Shown here: positions 1 to 7,364 of the stretch, piece after piece | Layout: every line of letters starts with the position of its first letter | How positions within the stretch are numbered: the stretch's first letter is position 1 | Assembly: GCA_964406375.1 (NCBI GenBank) | Contig: CAYORM010000042.1 | Location: 1-24,350 of the forward strand | Length of the DNA: 24,350 bases | From: CAYORM01 sp964406375 | Lineage (GTDB): Bacteria; Pseudomonadota; Alphaproteobacteria; DSM-16000; Inquilinaceae | Direction: 5' to 3' | The notes under the pieces: model-generated | The model's database searches: none | The model's input: the letters and a program-made list of their open reading frames with translations, nothing else | What the model was told of the DNA's origin: nothing | Position numbers and translations under genes: made by a program

Positions 1-407
1 AGGGCGACCAGCGGATCGACGATGTCGCGTCCCTCGGCACCGAGGAGCAGGAGAATGGCGTAGTAGCCGGCAACAGCCAGCAGCGCGAGCCCGGCGACCA
101 GCATGCCGGTGACCGCACCGGCGCGGAAGGCGATCTCGAGCCCGGCCGAGAGGCCGCGGCGCGCCGCCTCGGCGGTGCGGACATTCGCCCGGACCGAGAC
201 GTTCATGCCGATAGAGCCCGCCGCACCCGACAGCACCGCGCCGATCAGAAAGCCGATGCCGNNNNNNNNNNCCTGCACCGCCGCCGCGATCTCCTGCATG
301 CGCGCATTGCCGGCGCTGGCGGCCAGCACCGAGCGCGCCGCCCACACCCCGTAGGCGACGGCCAGCAGGCCGCATAGGAGGACGAGTATCAGGACCGTTG
401 TCGTCAT
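1..407 (-). CDS. hppA: Proton-translocating (K+-type or related) membrane pyrophosphatase, N-terminal part, cut by window edge and an N gap
   Basis: Membrane-bound pyrophosphatase that couples PPi hydrolysis to ion pumping across the inner membrane. Only the N-terminus is in the window and the gene continues beyond base 1. It starts at the ATG at 407 with a hydrophobic first helix (MTTTVLILVLLCGLLAVAYG) followed by the family segment NARMQEIAAAVQ. After the N run it resumes in membrane segments with GFLIGAVLSGAAGSIGMNVS and SVRANVRTAEAARRGL, then AVTGMLVAGLALL and IVDPLVA, all typical of bacterial HppA. Compared with family members as I remember them, about 33 residues (roughly 100 bases) are missing at the N run, including the expected EGA-AFL-RQY stretch, so the ten Ns understate the gap. 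Ion specificity cannot be told because the deciding residues lie outside the window. It follows thiL on the same strand but has a long leader that may carry its own promoter. Confidence 0.9.
   Translation of the reverse strand, partial: MTTTVLILVLLCGLLAVAYGVWAARSVLAASAGNARMQEIAAAVQXXXXGIGFLIGAVLSGAAGSIGMNVSVRANVRTAEAARRGLSAGLEIAFRAGAVTGMLVAGLALLAVAGYYAILLLLGAEGRDIVDPLVA
262..271. other. Assembly gap (10 Ns) inside hppA
   Basis: Ten consecutive N characters interrupt the hppA reading frame between the segment ending ...AAAVQ and the segment starting GIGFLIGAV. The reading frame happens to be kept across ten Ns, but the protein is short there by about 33 residues against the family. The run therefore looks like a scaffold placeholder of fixed size and not a measured gap. 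Confidence 0.97.
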
Positions 408-447
408 TCTCCGCTTTCCTCACCCCGTGATACCGGCCGCGCCGTCT

Positions 448-500
448 CTCCCGATCGGGAGGTGGCGCAAAGCTTCAGCCGGCCGCCCGTTGGCCGGGCT
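448..500 (-). promoter_or_regulatory. hppA leader with a perfect palindrome and an imperfect hairpin
   Basis: Two inverted repeats lie in the leader between thiL and hppA. CTCCCGATCGGGAG at 448-461 is a perfect 14-base palindrome about 40 bases before the hppA ATG. AGCCGGCC (477-484) and GGCCGGGCT (492-500) form a GC-rich stem with one bulge and a 7-base loop. On the transcribed strand the second hairpin is followed by GAAGCTTTG, which is not a proper T tract. It could be a weak terminator after thiL, an attenuator for hppA, or protein-binding sites. The function is inferred from position only. Confidence 0.4.
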
Positions 501-517
501 TGGTCATGATATGTACG

Positions 518-546
518 ACTATGCAGGAAGGCGGGAATGACGGCAA
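518..546 (-). promoter_or_regulatory. Candidate sigma-70-type promoter for hppA
   Basis: Read on the minus strand, TTGCCG (546-541) and CATAGT (523-518) are separated by exactly 17 bases. Each matches four of six consensus positions. A start about seven bases downstream would give a leader of roughly 100 bases that includes both inverted repeats before hppA. This is a pattern match only. Confidence 0.35.
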
Positions 547-615
547 CGGAGGGCCGTCCCCTGACGCAATGTCGTTACCGCGGCGGGTGCCAGCGGTGCG
601 CGCCGCCCCGAACCC

Positions 616-1617
616 TCAGAAATGGCGCCAGCCGAAGAGGTCCCGGACGGGATGCCCGTCGGTATCTCGGAAGGTTGCCCCCTCCCCTTCGACGATGCGG
701 CCAATCGGGGTCACCGGCACCGCGCTGGCGGACGCGGCCTGGCGCACCGCGGCCTCCGCGGCCGGCGGTGCGGTGAAAACCAGCTCGTAATCATCACCGC
801 CCGACCAGGCGAGGTGCAGCAGGCCGGGGTCGCCCGCGATCGCGGCGCGCGCGGGGCCGGACAGCGGCAGCGCCGCGAGCTCGACCTCCGCGCCGACACC
901 GGAGGCCCTGCAGATATGCTGCAGATCGCCGGGCAGCCCGTCCGAAAGATCCATCGCCGCCGTCGCGATGCCGAGCAGTGCGCGCCCGAGGCCGAGCCGC
1001 GGCTCCGGCCTGTGGTAGCGCTCGGCCAGCGCCGCGGCGGCCGCCGACCAGATTAGCCCGTCGAGCGTGCCGCGGGCGGCGCGCAGGCCCAGCGCCCCGT
1101 CGCCCAGCGTGCCGCTGACCCAGATCGTGTCGCCCGGCCGGGCGCCCGAGCGGCGGGGCATGAGGCGCGGATCCACCCGGCCGAAGGCCACGAGCGTCAG
1201 GGTAACGGGACCGGTGGTCGAGACGGAATCGCCGCCGAGCAACCCGGCGCCGAAGCGGTCGAGATCCTGCCCCAGCGCCACAGCGAAACGGTCGAGCCAG
1301 CCTGCGGGCTGGCTCTTCGGCAGCGCGGTGGACAGCAGGACCGCGACCGGCACGGCGCCCTTGGCGGCGAGATCGGAGAGATTGACGCGGAGCAGCTTCT
1401 CCGCCATTTGCTCGGGGCTCGCCGCGGGCAGCACATGGATGCCTTCGACCAGCGTGTCCATGGTCGCGATCAGGGTCTCGCCCCGCCCCGCTTCCTCTGC
1501 CATTTCCGGCAGGATGCCGACATCATCGGCGAGATCGAGTGCTCCCGGCAGAGAGCGCGCCAGCGGCCGGAACAGGCGGGCGATCCGCCCGAATTCGTCC
1601 GCGCCCGACCTTGTCAT
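616..1617 (-). CDS. thiL: Thiamine-monophosphate kinase
   Basis: Cytoplasmic kinase that phosphorylates thiamine monophosphate to thiamine diphosphate with ATP, the last step of the cofactor pathway. The 333-residue protein has the usual AIRS/PurM-like two-domain layout and length. Metal and nucleotide motifs can be read in order: the DD of LADDVGIL (residues 31-32), TMDTLVEGIH (from 52), RVNLSDLAAKGAVP (from 77), LLGGDS (126-131), SDGLPGD (225-231) and SGGDDYELVF further on. In many homologs the first motif is GDDAA; here it is ADDVG, which keeps the two aspartates. The ATG at 1617 lies six bases after the nusB stop codon, so the two are almost certainly co-transcribed. It is the last closely packed gene of the riboflavin/nusB train; about 208 non-coding bases separate it from hppA. 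Confidence 0.96.
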   Translation of the reverse strand: MTRSGADEFGRIARLFRPLARSLPGALDLADDVGILPEMAEEAGRGETLIATMDTLVEGIHVLPAASPEQMAEKLLRVNLSDLAAKGAVPVAVLLSTALPKSQPAGWLDRFAVALGQDLDRFGAGLLGGDSVSTTGPVTLTLVAFGRVDPRLMPRRSGARPGDTIWVSGTLGDGALGLRAARGTLDGLIWSAAAAALAERYHRPEPRLGLGRALLGIATAAMDLSDGLPGDLQHICRASGVGAEVELAALPLSGPARAAIAGDPGLLHLAWSGGDDYELVFTAPPAAEAAVRQAASASAVPVTPIGRIVEGEGATFRDTDGHPVRDLFGWRHF

Positions 1618-1623
1618 CGCCGG

Positions 1624-2169
1624 CTAGTCGGTCGTGGCGGCTACAGCCTCCGGCCGCAGCCGGCGGGCGATCCGATCGAGGACGGCATTGACCATCCCGG
1701 GCTCGCGACCGGAGAAGAAGGCGTGGGCGACGTTGACGTAATCGGACACGATGATCTGCGGCGGCGTCGCCTCGCTGCCCAACAGCTCCCAGGCGCCCGC
1801 CCGCAGCGTGGCGCGCAACAGCGCATCGAGCCGCGGCAGTGACCAGGGTTGGTCGAGCGCCCCCTCGATCAGCCCGTCGATATCCTCGCGCCGATCGGTG
1901 GCGCCGCGCACGATGTCGCCGAACAGCAGCGCGTCCGGTACCACCATCGCCGCGCCTTCGACCGGCTCGCCGAAGCGGAAGCGGACGAACTCGCCGATCA
2001 CCGCATCGGCGTCGATACCGGTGATCCCCATCTGGTAGATCGCCTGCACGGCGGCGAGCCGGGCGGCGCTGCGCCGCGCCTTGGCCGACGGCTTGGCCGT
2101 TGCCGCCTTGGAACGGGTCGCCGCCGGACCGGTCGCGGTTCCGGCCAGCCCGGAAGGCTTGCTGCTCAC
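1624..2169 (-). CDS. nusB: Transcription antitermination factor NusB
   Basis: All-helical RNA-binding protein that pairs with NusE (S10) on boxA RNA to prevent premature termination in rRNA operons. The recognisable core begins at ARRSAARLAAVQAIYQM (about residue 31) and continues through the conserved C-terminal segment VSDYVNVAHAFFSGREPGMVNAVLDRIAR. The 181 residues are longer than a minimal NusB (about 140-160) because of a Lys/Ala/Pro/Thr-rich N-terminal tail of about 30 residues. The start is a GTG at 2169 that overlaps the ribH stop codon in the four bases GTGA, a layout that points to translational coupling and favours this start, tail included. The ribH-nusB order is common in proteobacteria. 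Confidence 0.95.
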   Translation of the reverse strand: MSSKPSGLAGTATGPAATRSKAATAKPSAKARRSAARLAAVQAIYQMGITGIDADAVIGEFVRFRFGEPVEGAAMVVPDALLFGDIVRGATDRREDIDGLIEGALDQPWSLPRLDALLRATLRAGAWELLGSEATPPQIIVSDYVNVAHAFFSGREPGMVNAVLDRIARRLRPEAVAATTD

Positions 2170-2654
2170 CTTCCGGCCCCCTGGCCGGCGAACCGGCGCT
2201 TGATCGCGATCATCGAAAGACAGGCGATCGCCGCGCCGCCACCCTTATCCATCTCCGTGACCCTGGCGCGCGCCCAGGCCTGCGCCTCGTTCTCGACCGT
2301 CAGGATGCCGTTGCCAATGGCGAGGTGCCGGGCCGTCGCGAGTTCGGTCAGCCCGCGCGCGCTCTCATTGCAGACGATCTCGTAGTGGAAGGTCTCGCCG
2401 CGGATCACGCAGCCGAGCGCGACGAAACCGTCGAACGCATCGGCCGCCATCGCGACGGCGGCGGGAATCTCGAGCGCCCCCGGCACCGCGATCCGCTCGA
2501 CGGTGCAGCCGGCACGCTCCAGGACGGCGATCGCCCCACGGGCGAGTTCATCGGCGATCGCCTCATAGAACCGCGCCTCGATGATCGCGACGCGCGGCGC
2601 CGGCCCCTCGATCTCCGGCAGCGCCGCCGCCTCGTCCCTTGCTTTGGCGACCAT
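2166..2654 (-). CDS. ribH: 6,7-dimethyl-8-ribityllumazine synthase
   Basis: Condenses 3,4-dihydroxy-2-butanone 4-phosphate with the ribityl-aminopyrimidine to give lumazine, the penultimate riboflavin intermediate. It is cytoplasmic and usually a pentamer or 60-mer. The 162 residues show the family motifs: VAIIEARFYEAIADELARGA (from residue 22), VPGALEIPAA (57-66), ALGCVIRGETFHYEIV with the catalytic-site His90, and ARGLTELA then GNGILTVE. The chosen ATG at 2654 lies one base after the ribBA stop (TGA C ATG), so the genes are tightly coupled. An upstream extension to 2858 would only read through ribBA in another frame and was rejected. Its stop overlaps the nusB GTG. Confidence 0.97.
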   Translation of the reverse strand: MVAKARDEAAALPEIEGPAPRVAIIEARFYEAIADELARGAIAVLERAGCTVERIAVPGALEIPAAVAMAADAFDGFVALGCVIRGETFHYEIVCNESARGLTELATARHLAIGNGILTVENEAQAWARARVTEMDKGGGAAIACLSMIAIKRRFAGQGAGR

Positions 2655-2655
2655 G

Positions 2656-3885
2656 TCAGGCTCCGTCTGGCAGGCGGCGATGACCGACAACCTCGAGGCC
2701 ATAGCCATCCAGCCCGATGATGGTCCGGTCCGTGTTCGACAGCAGGATGAGCTGCCGGACACCGAGATCGAGCAGGATCTGCGCGCCGATCCCGTATTCC
2801 CGCAATTCGCGCTCGCCCGCGGCGGGCGGCGGGTTGAGCCGTGCCTGGATGCGCTCAAGCAGGCTCGTCGGCGTGCCCTCGCGGATCAGGACGACGACGC
2901 CGCGGCCCTCCGCCGCGATGGCATCCATCGCCGCTGTGAGGTGCCCGCCATGCCCATCCCGGACATCGCCGAGCACGTCGTCGAGGACGTTCATCGCATG
3001 GACCCGCACCAGGACCGGCCGGCCATCGGCGACATCGCCCTTCACCAGCGCGACATGCTCGGCATAGCGCGCGGTATTGGCATAGACCCGCATCGTCCAG
3101 CTGCCGCCATGGCGGCTCTCGAACGGCGTCTCCAGCTTGCGCTCGACGATCGTCTCACGCTCGCGGCGGTAGCGGATCAGATCGGCGATGGTGCCGATCT
3201 TGAGATTGTGGAACTGGGCGAAGCGGACGAGATCCGGCATCCGCGCCATCGTCCCGTCATCGTTCATGATCTCGCAGATCACCCCGGCGGGGGCGAGCCC
3301 GGCCATCCGCGCGATATCGACCGCCGCCTCGGTATGACCCGCCCGTTCGAGCACGCCGCCATCGCGGGCGACGAGCGGGAAGACGTGGCCGGGCGTGGCG
3401 ATGTCGTCCGGTCCGCAGCGCGGGTCGATGGCGACCGCGATGGTACGGGCACGGTCGGCCGCGGAGATGCCGGTGGTCACCCCGTCGCGCGCCTCGATCG
3501 AGACGGTGAAAGCGGTCTGAAGCCGGCTCGCATTCTTCCGGTGCATCAGTGCCAGGCCGAGCTCCTCACAGCGCTGGCGCTCGAGCGCGAGGCAGATCAG
3601 GCCGCGGCCGAACCGGGCCATGAAATTGACCGCCTCGGCCGTCGCCATCTGCGCCGGGATGAACAGGTCGCCCTCATTCTCCCGGTCTTCGTCATCGACC
3701 AGGATCACCATGCGGCCGGCCCGCGCCTCCTCGACGATCTCCTCGATCGACGACAGGACGGGCCCGTCCTCCGCACTCAGCCGAGGGTCGGCCGGGCCTC
3801 CAGCAGGCGTGCCGTGTAGCGCGCCAGCATGTCGATCTCGTAGTTCACGCGGCGACCCGCGGCGAAGTTTCGAAAGGTCGTGCAT
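2656..3885 (-). CDS. ribBA: 3,4-dihydroxy-2-butanone-4-phosphate synthase fused to a degenerate GTP cyclohydrolase II domain (RibBX-like)
   Basis: The N-terminal RibB half makes the four-carbon precursor of riboflavin from ribulose 5-phosphate. With the ATG at 3885 (409 residues) its motifs are DDEDRENEGD (64-73), TTGISAADRART (137-148), TPGHVFPL (164-171) and RAGHTEAAVD (181-190), so this half looks active. The C-terminal half (about 250-409) aligns with GTP cyclohydrolase II at VRVHAMNV and YGIGAQILLDLGVRQL. However, the zinc site normally read as SEC...RCDCG is VLDDVLGDVRDGHGGHL here, with no cysteine, and the QEGRGIGL loop is REGTPTSLL. This matches the known RibBX type, so an intact RibA is expected elsewhere. 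The start is uncertain. ATG 3885 lies 109 bases inside ribE, ATG 3714 would remove the first helix of RibB, and no ATG, GTG or TTG lies between them. A CTG at 3780 overlapping the ribE stop fits the expected N-terminus best. Confidence 0.92.
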   Translation of the reverse strand: MHDLSKLRRGSPRELRDRHAGALHGTPAGGPADPRLSAEDGPVLSSIEEIVEEARAGRMVILVDDEDRENEGDLFIPAQMATAEAVNFMARFGRGLICLALERQRCEELGLALMHRKNASRLQTAFTVSIEARDGVTTGISAADRARTIAVAIDPRCGPDDIATPGHVFPLVARDGGVLERAGHTEAAVDIARMAGLAPAGVICEIMNDDGTMARMPDLVRFAQFHNLKIGTIADLIRYRRERETIVERKLETPFESRHGGSWTMRVYANTARYAEHVALVKGDVADGRPVLVRVHAMNVLDDVLGDVRDGHGGHLTAAMDAIAAEGRGVVVLIREGTPTSLLERIQARLNPPPAAGERELREYGIGAQILLDLGVRQLILLSNTDRTIIGLDGYGLEVVGHRRLPDGA

Positions 3886-4388
3886 TGCTGCGTGTGCGGT
3901 ATGATGTTGATCCCGAACCGGCAGGCCGACGCCGTGTCCTCGACGTCGTTGACGGTCAGCGAAACGCCGTCGATGCAGATCGAACCTTTCGCGGCGAGGA
4001 ACCGTCCGAGCGACGCGGGGGCCTCGAACACCATCCGCAGGCTGTCACCCTCGGGCGTGATCGAGACGACATGCCCCGTGCCGTCCACATGACCATACAC
4101 CAGATGGCCGCCGATCTCGTCGCCCAGTCGCAACGAGCGCTCGAGATTGACCTCCGTGCCTTCCACCCATTCCGCCAGCGTGGTCCGCGCCAGCGTCTCG
4201 GCCGAGGCGGAGACCCACCACCGTCCCGGGCGGATGTCGGTCACCGTAAGGCAGACCCCGCTATGCGCGACCGAGGCGCCGATGGCGAGGTCGGTGGTAT
4301 CCCAGGATGTCGCGATCTCGAACCGGGTGTCGCCACCCCGCTCGACGGCCGTGACGCGCCCAATGTCGGTGACGATGCCGGTGAACAT
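3777..4388 (-). CDS. ribE: Riboflavin synthase alpha subunit
   Basis: Dismutates two 6,7-dimethyl-8-ribityllumazine molecules into riboflavin and the pyrimidine precursor, the last step before FMN formation. The 203-residue protein begins with the hallmark MFTGIV and consists of two similar beta barrels. The first contains HSGVCLTVTDI; the second starts near GHLVYGHVDGTG and contains IDGVSLTVNDV followed by INIIPHTQQCTTF. The length is normal for the family. The ATG at 4388 is fixed by MFTGIV; the frame is open further upstream but that stretch lies inside ribD. It starts 10 bases after the ribD stop and its stop codon overlaps a possible CTG start of ribBA, so ribD, ribE and ribBA form one transcription unit. 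Confidence 0.97.
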   Translation of the reverse strand: MFTGIVTDIGRVTAVERGGDTRFEIATSWDTTDLAIGASVAHSGVCLTVTDIRPGRWWVSASAETLARTTLAEWVEGTEVNLERSLRLGDEIGGHLVYGHVDGTGHVVSITPEGDSLRMVFEAPASLGRFLAAKGSICIDGVSLTVNDVEDTASACRFGINIIPHTQQCTTFRNFAAGRRVNYEIDMLARYTARLLEARPTLG

Positions 4389-4398
4389 GCCGCGGAAG

Positions 4399-5535
4399 CT
4401 AGTGCGCGGGTTCCCAGCTTTCCAGAGAATCCTCGCCGAAGGTCCGCATCCCCGTCCTGACGAAACGGCGGGCCTCGCCGAGCCGGCCGATCCCCAGCGG
4501 TCCGATAGCGGCCAGACCGTCACCGCCGATCAGCATCGGGGCACGGAACCAGAGCAGGCGGTCGACCAGCCCCTCGCGCAGGAGGTTGGTGGCCAGACGC
4601 GCCCCGCCCTCGACCAGGAGTCGGGTCAGCCCGCGCGCGGCCAGCGCCCGCAGCACCGAGGGGAGATCGAGTGCACCTGCGGCGTCGGTCTCGGCCTCGA
4701 CCACAAGACAGCCAGCTGCCTCACGCTCGCGCCGGCGTACCGGATCGGCGGCCGGCGTCGCGACCAGCCAGGTCGGCACCTCGGCGGCACTGCGGATCGC
4801 CGCCATGTCGACCGGCAGGTCCAGCCTCGGGTCGATCAGCACGCGCACCGGCTGCCGGCGATCCGTCCCCTGTCCCAGCCGGACGGTCAGCATCGGATCG
4901 TCGGCACGCGCGGTGCCGGTTCCGACCATCACCGCATCGCTCGCGGCGCGCAGGCGGTGGACCTCGGCCCGCGCCTCGGGACCGGTGATCCAGCGGCTCT
5001 CGCCGGTGGCGGTGGCGATGCGCCCGTCGAGCGAACTCGCCAGCTTCAGGGTGACATGCGGACGCCCGGTGCAGATCCGCATGAAGAAGCCTTCGTTCAC
5101 CCGCCGGGCCTCGGCATCCCGCAGGCCCAGCTCGACCCGGATCCCCGCGGCCCGCAGTCGGGCGAGACCACGCCCGTCGACCCGCGGGTCGGGATCGGCG
5201 GTCGCCACGACCACCCGGGCGATACCGGCCGCGGCCAGCGCGTCGGCACAAGGCGGCGTGGCGCCGAGATGGGAGCAGGGTTCCAGTGTGACATAGGCCG
5301 TGGCGCCACGTGCCGCCGCCCCAGCCATTGCCAGCGCCCGCGCCTCGGCGTGCGGCCGACCGCCATCGGCGGTCCGCGCCTCGGCCAGGATCCGGCCGTC
5401 CTTGACGATCACGCAGCCGACCGACGGATTAGGCCAGACGCGGCCTAGCCCCTCGCGCGCCAGGTCCAGCGCCCGGCCCATCATGGCCGCATCGTCACCG
5501 ACGGATCGGTGCTCCGCCTCCGCCCGCGAAGGCAT
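4399..5535 (-). CDS. ribD: Bifunctional diaminohydroxyphosphoribosylaminopyrimidine deaminase / 5-amino-6-(5-phosphoribosylamino)uracil reductase
   Basis: Catalyses the second and third steps of riboflavin synthesis: hydrolytic deamination of the pyrimidine and NADPH-dependent reduction of the ribose. Of 378 residues, about 15-145 are the zinc deaminase, with PNPSVGCVIVKDG (36-48), the ligand and acid pair in PHAEA (His62, Glu64) and the PCSHLGATPPC loop (Cys87, Cys96). Residues from about 160 form the reductase with TLKLASSLDGRIA, ESRWITGPEAR, VMVGTGTARADDPMLT and LVEGGARLA. Both halves look complete. The ATG at 5535 lies 17 bases after the nrdR stop; an internal MM at residues 18-19 is a less likely start. 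The nrdR-ribD-ribE order is a standard proteobacterial arrangement. Confidence 0.97.
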   Translation of the reverse strand: MPSRAEAEHRSVGDDAAMMGRALDLAREGLGRVWPNPSVGCVIVKDGRILAEARTADGGRPHAEARALAMAGAAARGATAYVTLEPCSHLGATPPCADALAAAGIARVVVATADPDPRVDGRGLARLRAAGIRVELGLRDAEARRVNEGFFMRICTGRPHVTLKLASSLDGRIATATGESRWITGPEARAEVHRLRAASDAVMVGTGTARADDPMLTVRLGQGTDRRQPVRVLIDPRLDLPVDMAAIRSAAEVPTWLVATPAADPVRRREREAAGCLVVEAETDAAGALDLPSVLRALAARGLTRLLVEGGARLATNLLREGLVDRLLWFRAPMLIGGDGLAAIGPLGIGRLGEARRFVRTGMRTFGEDSLESWEPAH

Positions 5536-5552
5536 GTCTGGCGAACGGCCGC

Positions 5553-6011
5553 TCAGAGGTGCTCCGCGCGCAGGCTGTCGACGAACTGGCTGAATTCGCC
5601 CGGCTCGCGGAAATCGCGATAGACGGACGCGTAGCGGACATAGGCAACCTTGTCCAAGGTCTCCAACGCCTTCATCACCATCTCGCCGATCGTCTTGGAC
5701 GGGATGTCGGTTTCGCCCGAGCTCTCGAGCTGCCGGACCAGCGAATTAACGATGCGCTCGATCCGCTCGGGGTCAATGTCGCGCTTGCGCAGCGCGACCT
5801 GCATCGAGCGTAACAGCTTGTCGCGGTCAAACGGCTCGCGTGCTCCGGTCTTCTTCACCACGATCAGTTCGCGCAGCTGGATGCGCTCGAAGGTGGTGAA
5901 GCGGGCGCCACAGGCCGGACAGAAGCGGCGGCGGCGGATGGCCGAATTGTCCTCGGTCGGACGCGAATCCTTCACCTGCGTATCGTCATGACCGCAGAAA
6001 GGACACCGCAT
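5553..6011 (-). CDS. nrdR: Transcriptional repressor NrdR
   Basis: ATP/dATP-sensing repressor of ribonucleotide reductase genes. The 152 residues are the family's usual length. A zinc ribbon is formed by MRCPFC (Cys3, Cys6) and FCPACG (Cys31, Cys34), followed by the ATP-cone with VKKTGAREPFDRDKLLRSM and the tail YVRYASVYRDFRE. The conserved DSRPTEDNSAIRRRR segment (15-29) is intact. The ATG at 6011 is certain because MRCPFC is the invariant N-terminus. It lies 28 bases after glyA on the same strand. No pair of NrdR boxes was recognised in this window, which is expected because its targets are elsewhere. Confidence 0.98.
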   Translation of the reverse strand: MRCPFCGHDDTQVKDSRPTEDNSAIRRRRFCPACGARFTTFERIQLRELIVVKKTGAREPFDRDKLLRSMQVALRKRDIDPERIERIVNSLVRQLESSGETDIPSKTIGEMVMKALETLDKVAYVRYASVYRDFREPGEFSQFVDSLRAEHL

Positions 6012-6039
6012 CGCCCGTCCTCCACTCTGCCGCCAGCCG

Positions 6040-7353
6040 TCAGGTCGCCGGCTGATAGATCGGAAAGCGCCGGCACAGCGCCTCTACCCGCCGCCGCACC
6101 GCGGTCTCGGCTTCGCCGTTATCTTCGGGATTGCGGGCCAGCCCGTCGAGGATCTCGACGATCATGCCTGCCACCTCGCGGAATTCATCGGCACCGAAGC
6201 CGCGAGTCGTCGCCGCCGGCGTGCCCAGCCGGATGCCGGAGGTCACTGTCGGCTTCTCGGGATCGAACGGGATGCCGTTCTTGTTGCAGGTGATACCGGC
6301 GCGGTCGAGGCTGACTTCCGAGGCGCGCCCCGTCAGCCCCTTCGGTCGCAGGTCGACCAGCATCAGATGCGTATCCGTCCCGCCCGAGACGATGTCGAGC
6401 CCGCCTTCGCGCAGCGTCTGCGCGAGCACCGCGGCATTCTCGACCACGGCCTGGGCATAGGCCTTGAAGCTTGGACGCAGCGCCTCGCCGAAGGCCACGG
6501 CCTTGGCGGCAATGACATGCATCAGCGGCCCGCCCTGCAGGCCGGGGAAGACGGCCGAGGAGATCTTACGCCCAATCTCGGGATCGTTGGTCAGCACCAT
6601 CCCGCCACGCGGGCCGCGCAGCGTCTTGTGGGTGGTGGTGGTGACGACATGGGCGTGCGGCAGCGGGCTGGGATAGAGGCCGCCGGCAACGAGGCCCGCG
6701 AAATGCGCCATGTCGACCATGAAAAAGGCGCCCACCTCGTCGGCGATCGCCCGGAAGCGCGCGAAGTCGATGATCCGCGGGTAGGCCGAACCGCCGGCGA
6801 TGATCAGCTTCGGCCGGTGCTCGCGCGCCAGCCGCTCGACCTCGTCAAAATCGATCAGCGCGTCCTCGCGACGCACCCCATACTGCACCGCCTTGAACCA
6901 CCGCCCCGACAGGTTCGGTGCCGCGCCATGGGTCAGATGACCGCCCGCAGCGAGCGACATGCCGAGCACCGTATCACCCGGCTGCAGCAGCGCCATGAAT
7001 GCCGCCTGGTTGGCCTGGGCGCCGGAATGCGGCTGGACGTTGGCATAGGCGCAGTCGAACAGACGGCAGGCGCGCTCGATCGCGAGGCTCTCGGCCACGT
7101 CGACCCACTCGCAGCCGCCGTAATAGCGCTTGCCCGGATACCCCTCGGCATATTTGTTGGTCAGGACAGAGCCCTGGGCGGCGAGCACCGCGCGCGAGAC
7201 GATGTTCTCGCTGGCGATCAGCTCGATCTGCCCCTGCTGGCGCCGCAGCTCACCTTCGACCGCGCCGAAGATCTCGGGATCGGCGGCCGCCAGCTCGGCC
7301 GCGAAGAAATCGTCGGAAGACGGGATCGGGGCCTTCGAGGCGTACGCTGTCAT
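6040..7353 (-). CDS. glyA: Serine hydroxymethyltransferase
   Basis: PLP enzyme that interconverts serine and glycine while loading one-carbon units onto tetrahydrofolate; cytoplasmic homodimer or tetramer. The 437-residue protein is full length. It shows IELIASENIVSRAV (43-56), TNKYAEGYPGKRYYGG (65-80), the PLP-contacting VDMAHFAGLVA (Asp214), the Schiff-base lysine in VTTTTHKTLRGPRGG (Lys243), and ITCNKNGIPFD and SGIRLGTPA near the C-terminus. The ATG at 7353 gives the expected N-terminus; the frame stays open upstream only inside rpiB. It is 11 bases from the rpiB stop and shares its transcript, so folate and pentose metabolism genes head the riboflavin train. The ribosome binding site is weak, which suggests reliance on coupling. 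Confidence 0.97.
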   Translation of the reverse strand: MTAYASKAPIPSSDDFFAAELAAADPEIFGAVEGELRRQQGQIELIASENIVSRAVLAAQGSVLTNKYAEGYPGKRYYGGCEWVDVAESLAIERACRLFDCAYANVQPHSGAQANQAAFMALLQPGDTVLGMSLAAGGHLTHGAAPNLSGRWFKAVQYGVRREDALIDFDEVERLAREHRPKLIIAGGSAYPRIIDFARFRAIADEVGAFFMVDMAHFAGLVAGGLYPSPLPHAHVVTTTTHKTLRGPRGGMVLTNDPEIGRKISSAVFPGLQGGPLMHVIAAKAVAFGEALRPSFKAYAQAVVENAAVLAQTLREGGLDIVSGGTDTHLMLVDLRPKGLTGRASEVSLDRAGITCNKNGIPFDPEKPTVTSGIRLGTPAATTRGFGADEFREVAGMIVEILDGLARNPEDNGEAETAVRRRVEALCRRFPIYQPAT

Positions 7354-7364
7354 CGAGGGGTCCG

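Noticed and set aside
408..615. TPP or FMN riboswitch near the thiL and rib genes
   Set aside because: I saw no riboswitch consensus such as the TPP CTGAGA element or the FMN box set; ribD has only 17 bases upstream and thiL only six.
2581..3819. Long open frame on the plus strand opposite ribBA and ribH
   Set aside because: It is antisense to well recognised riboflavin genes; its protein is rich in Arg/Asp/His and lacks any domain. Long antisense frames are expected at this GC content.
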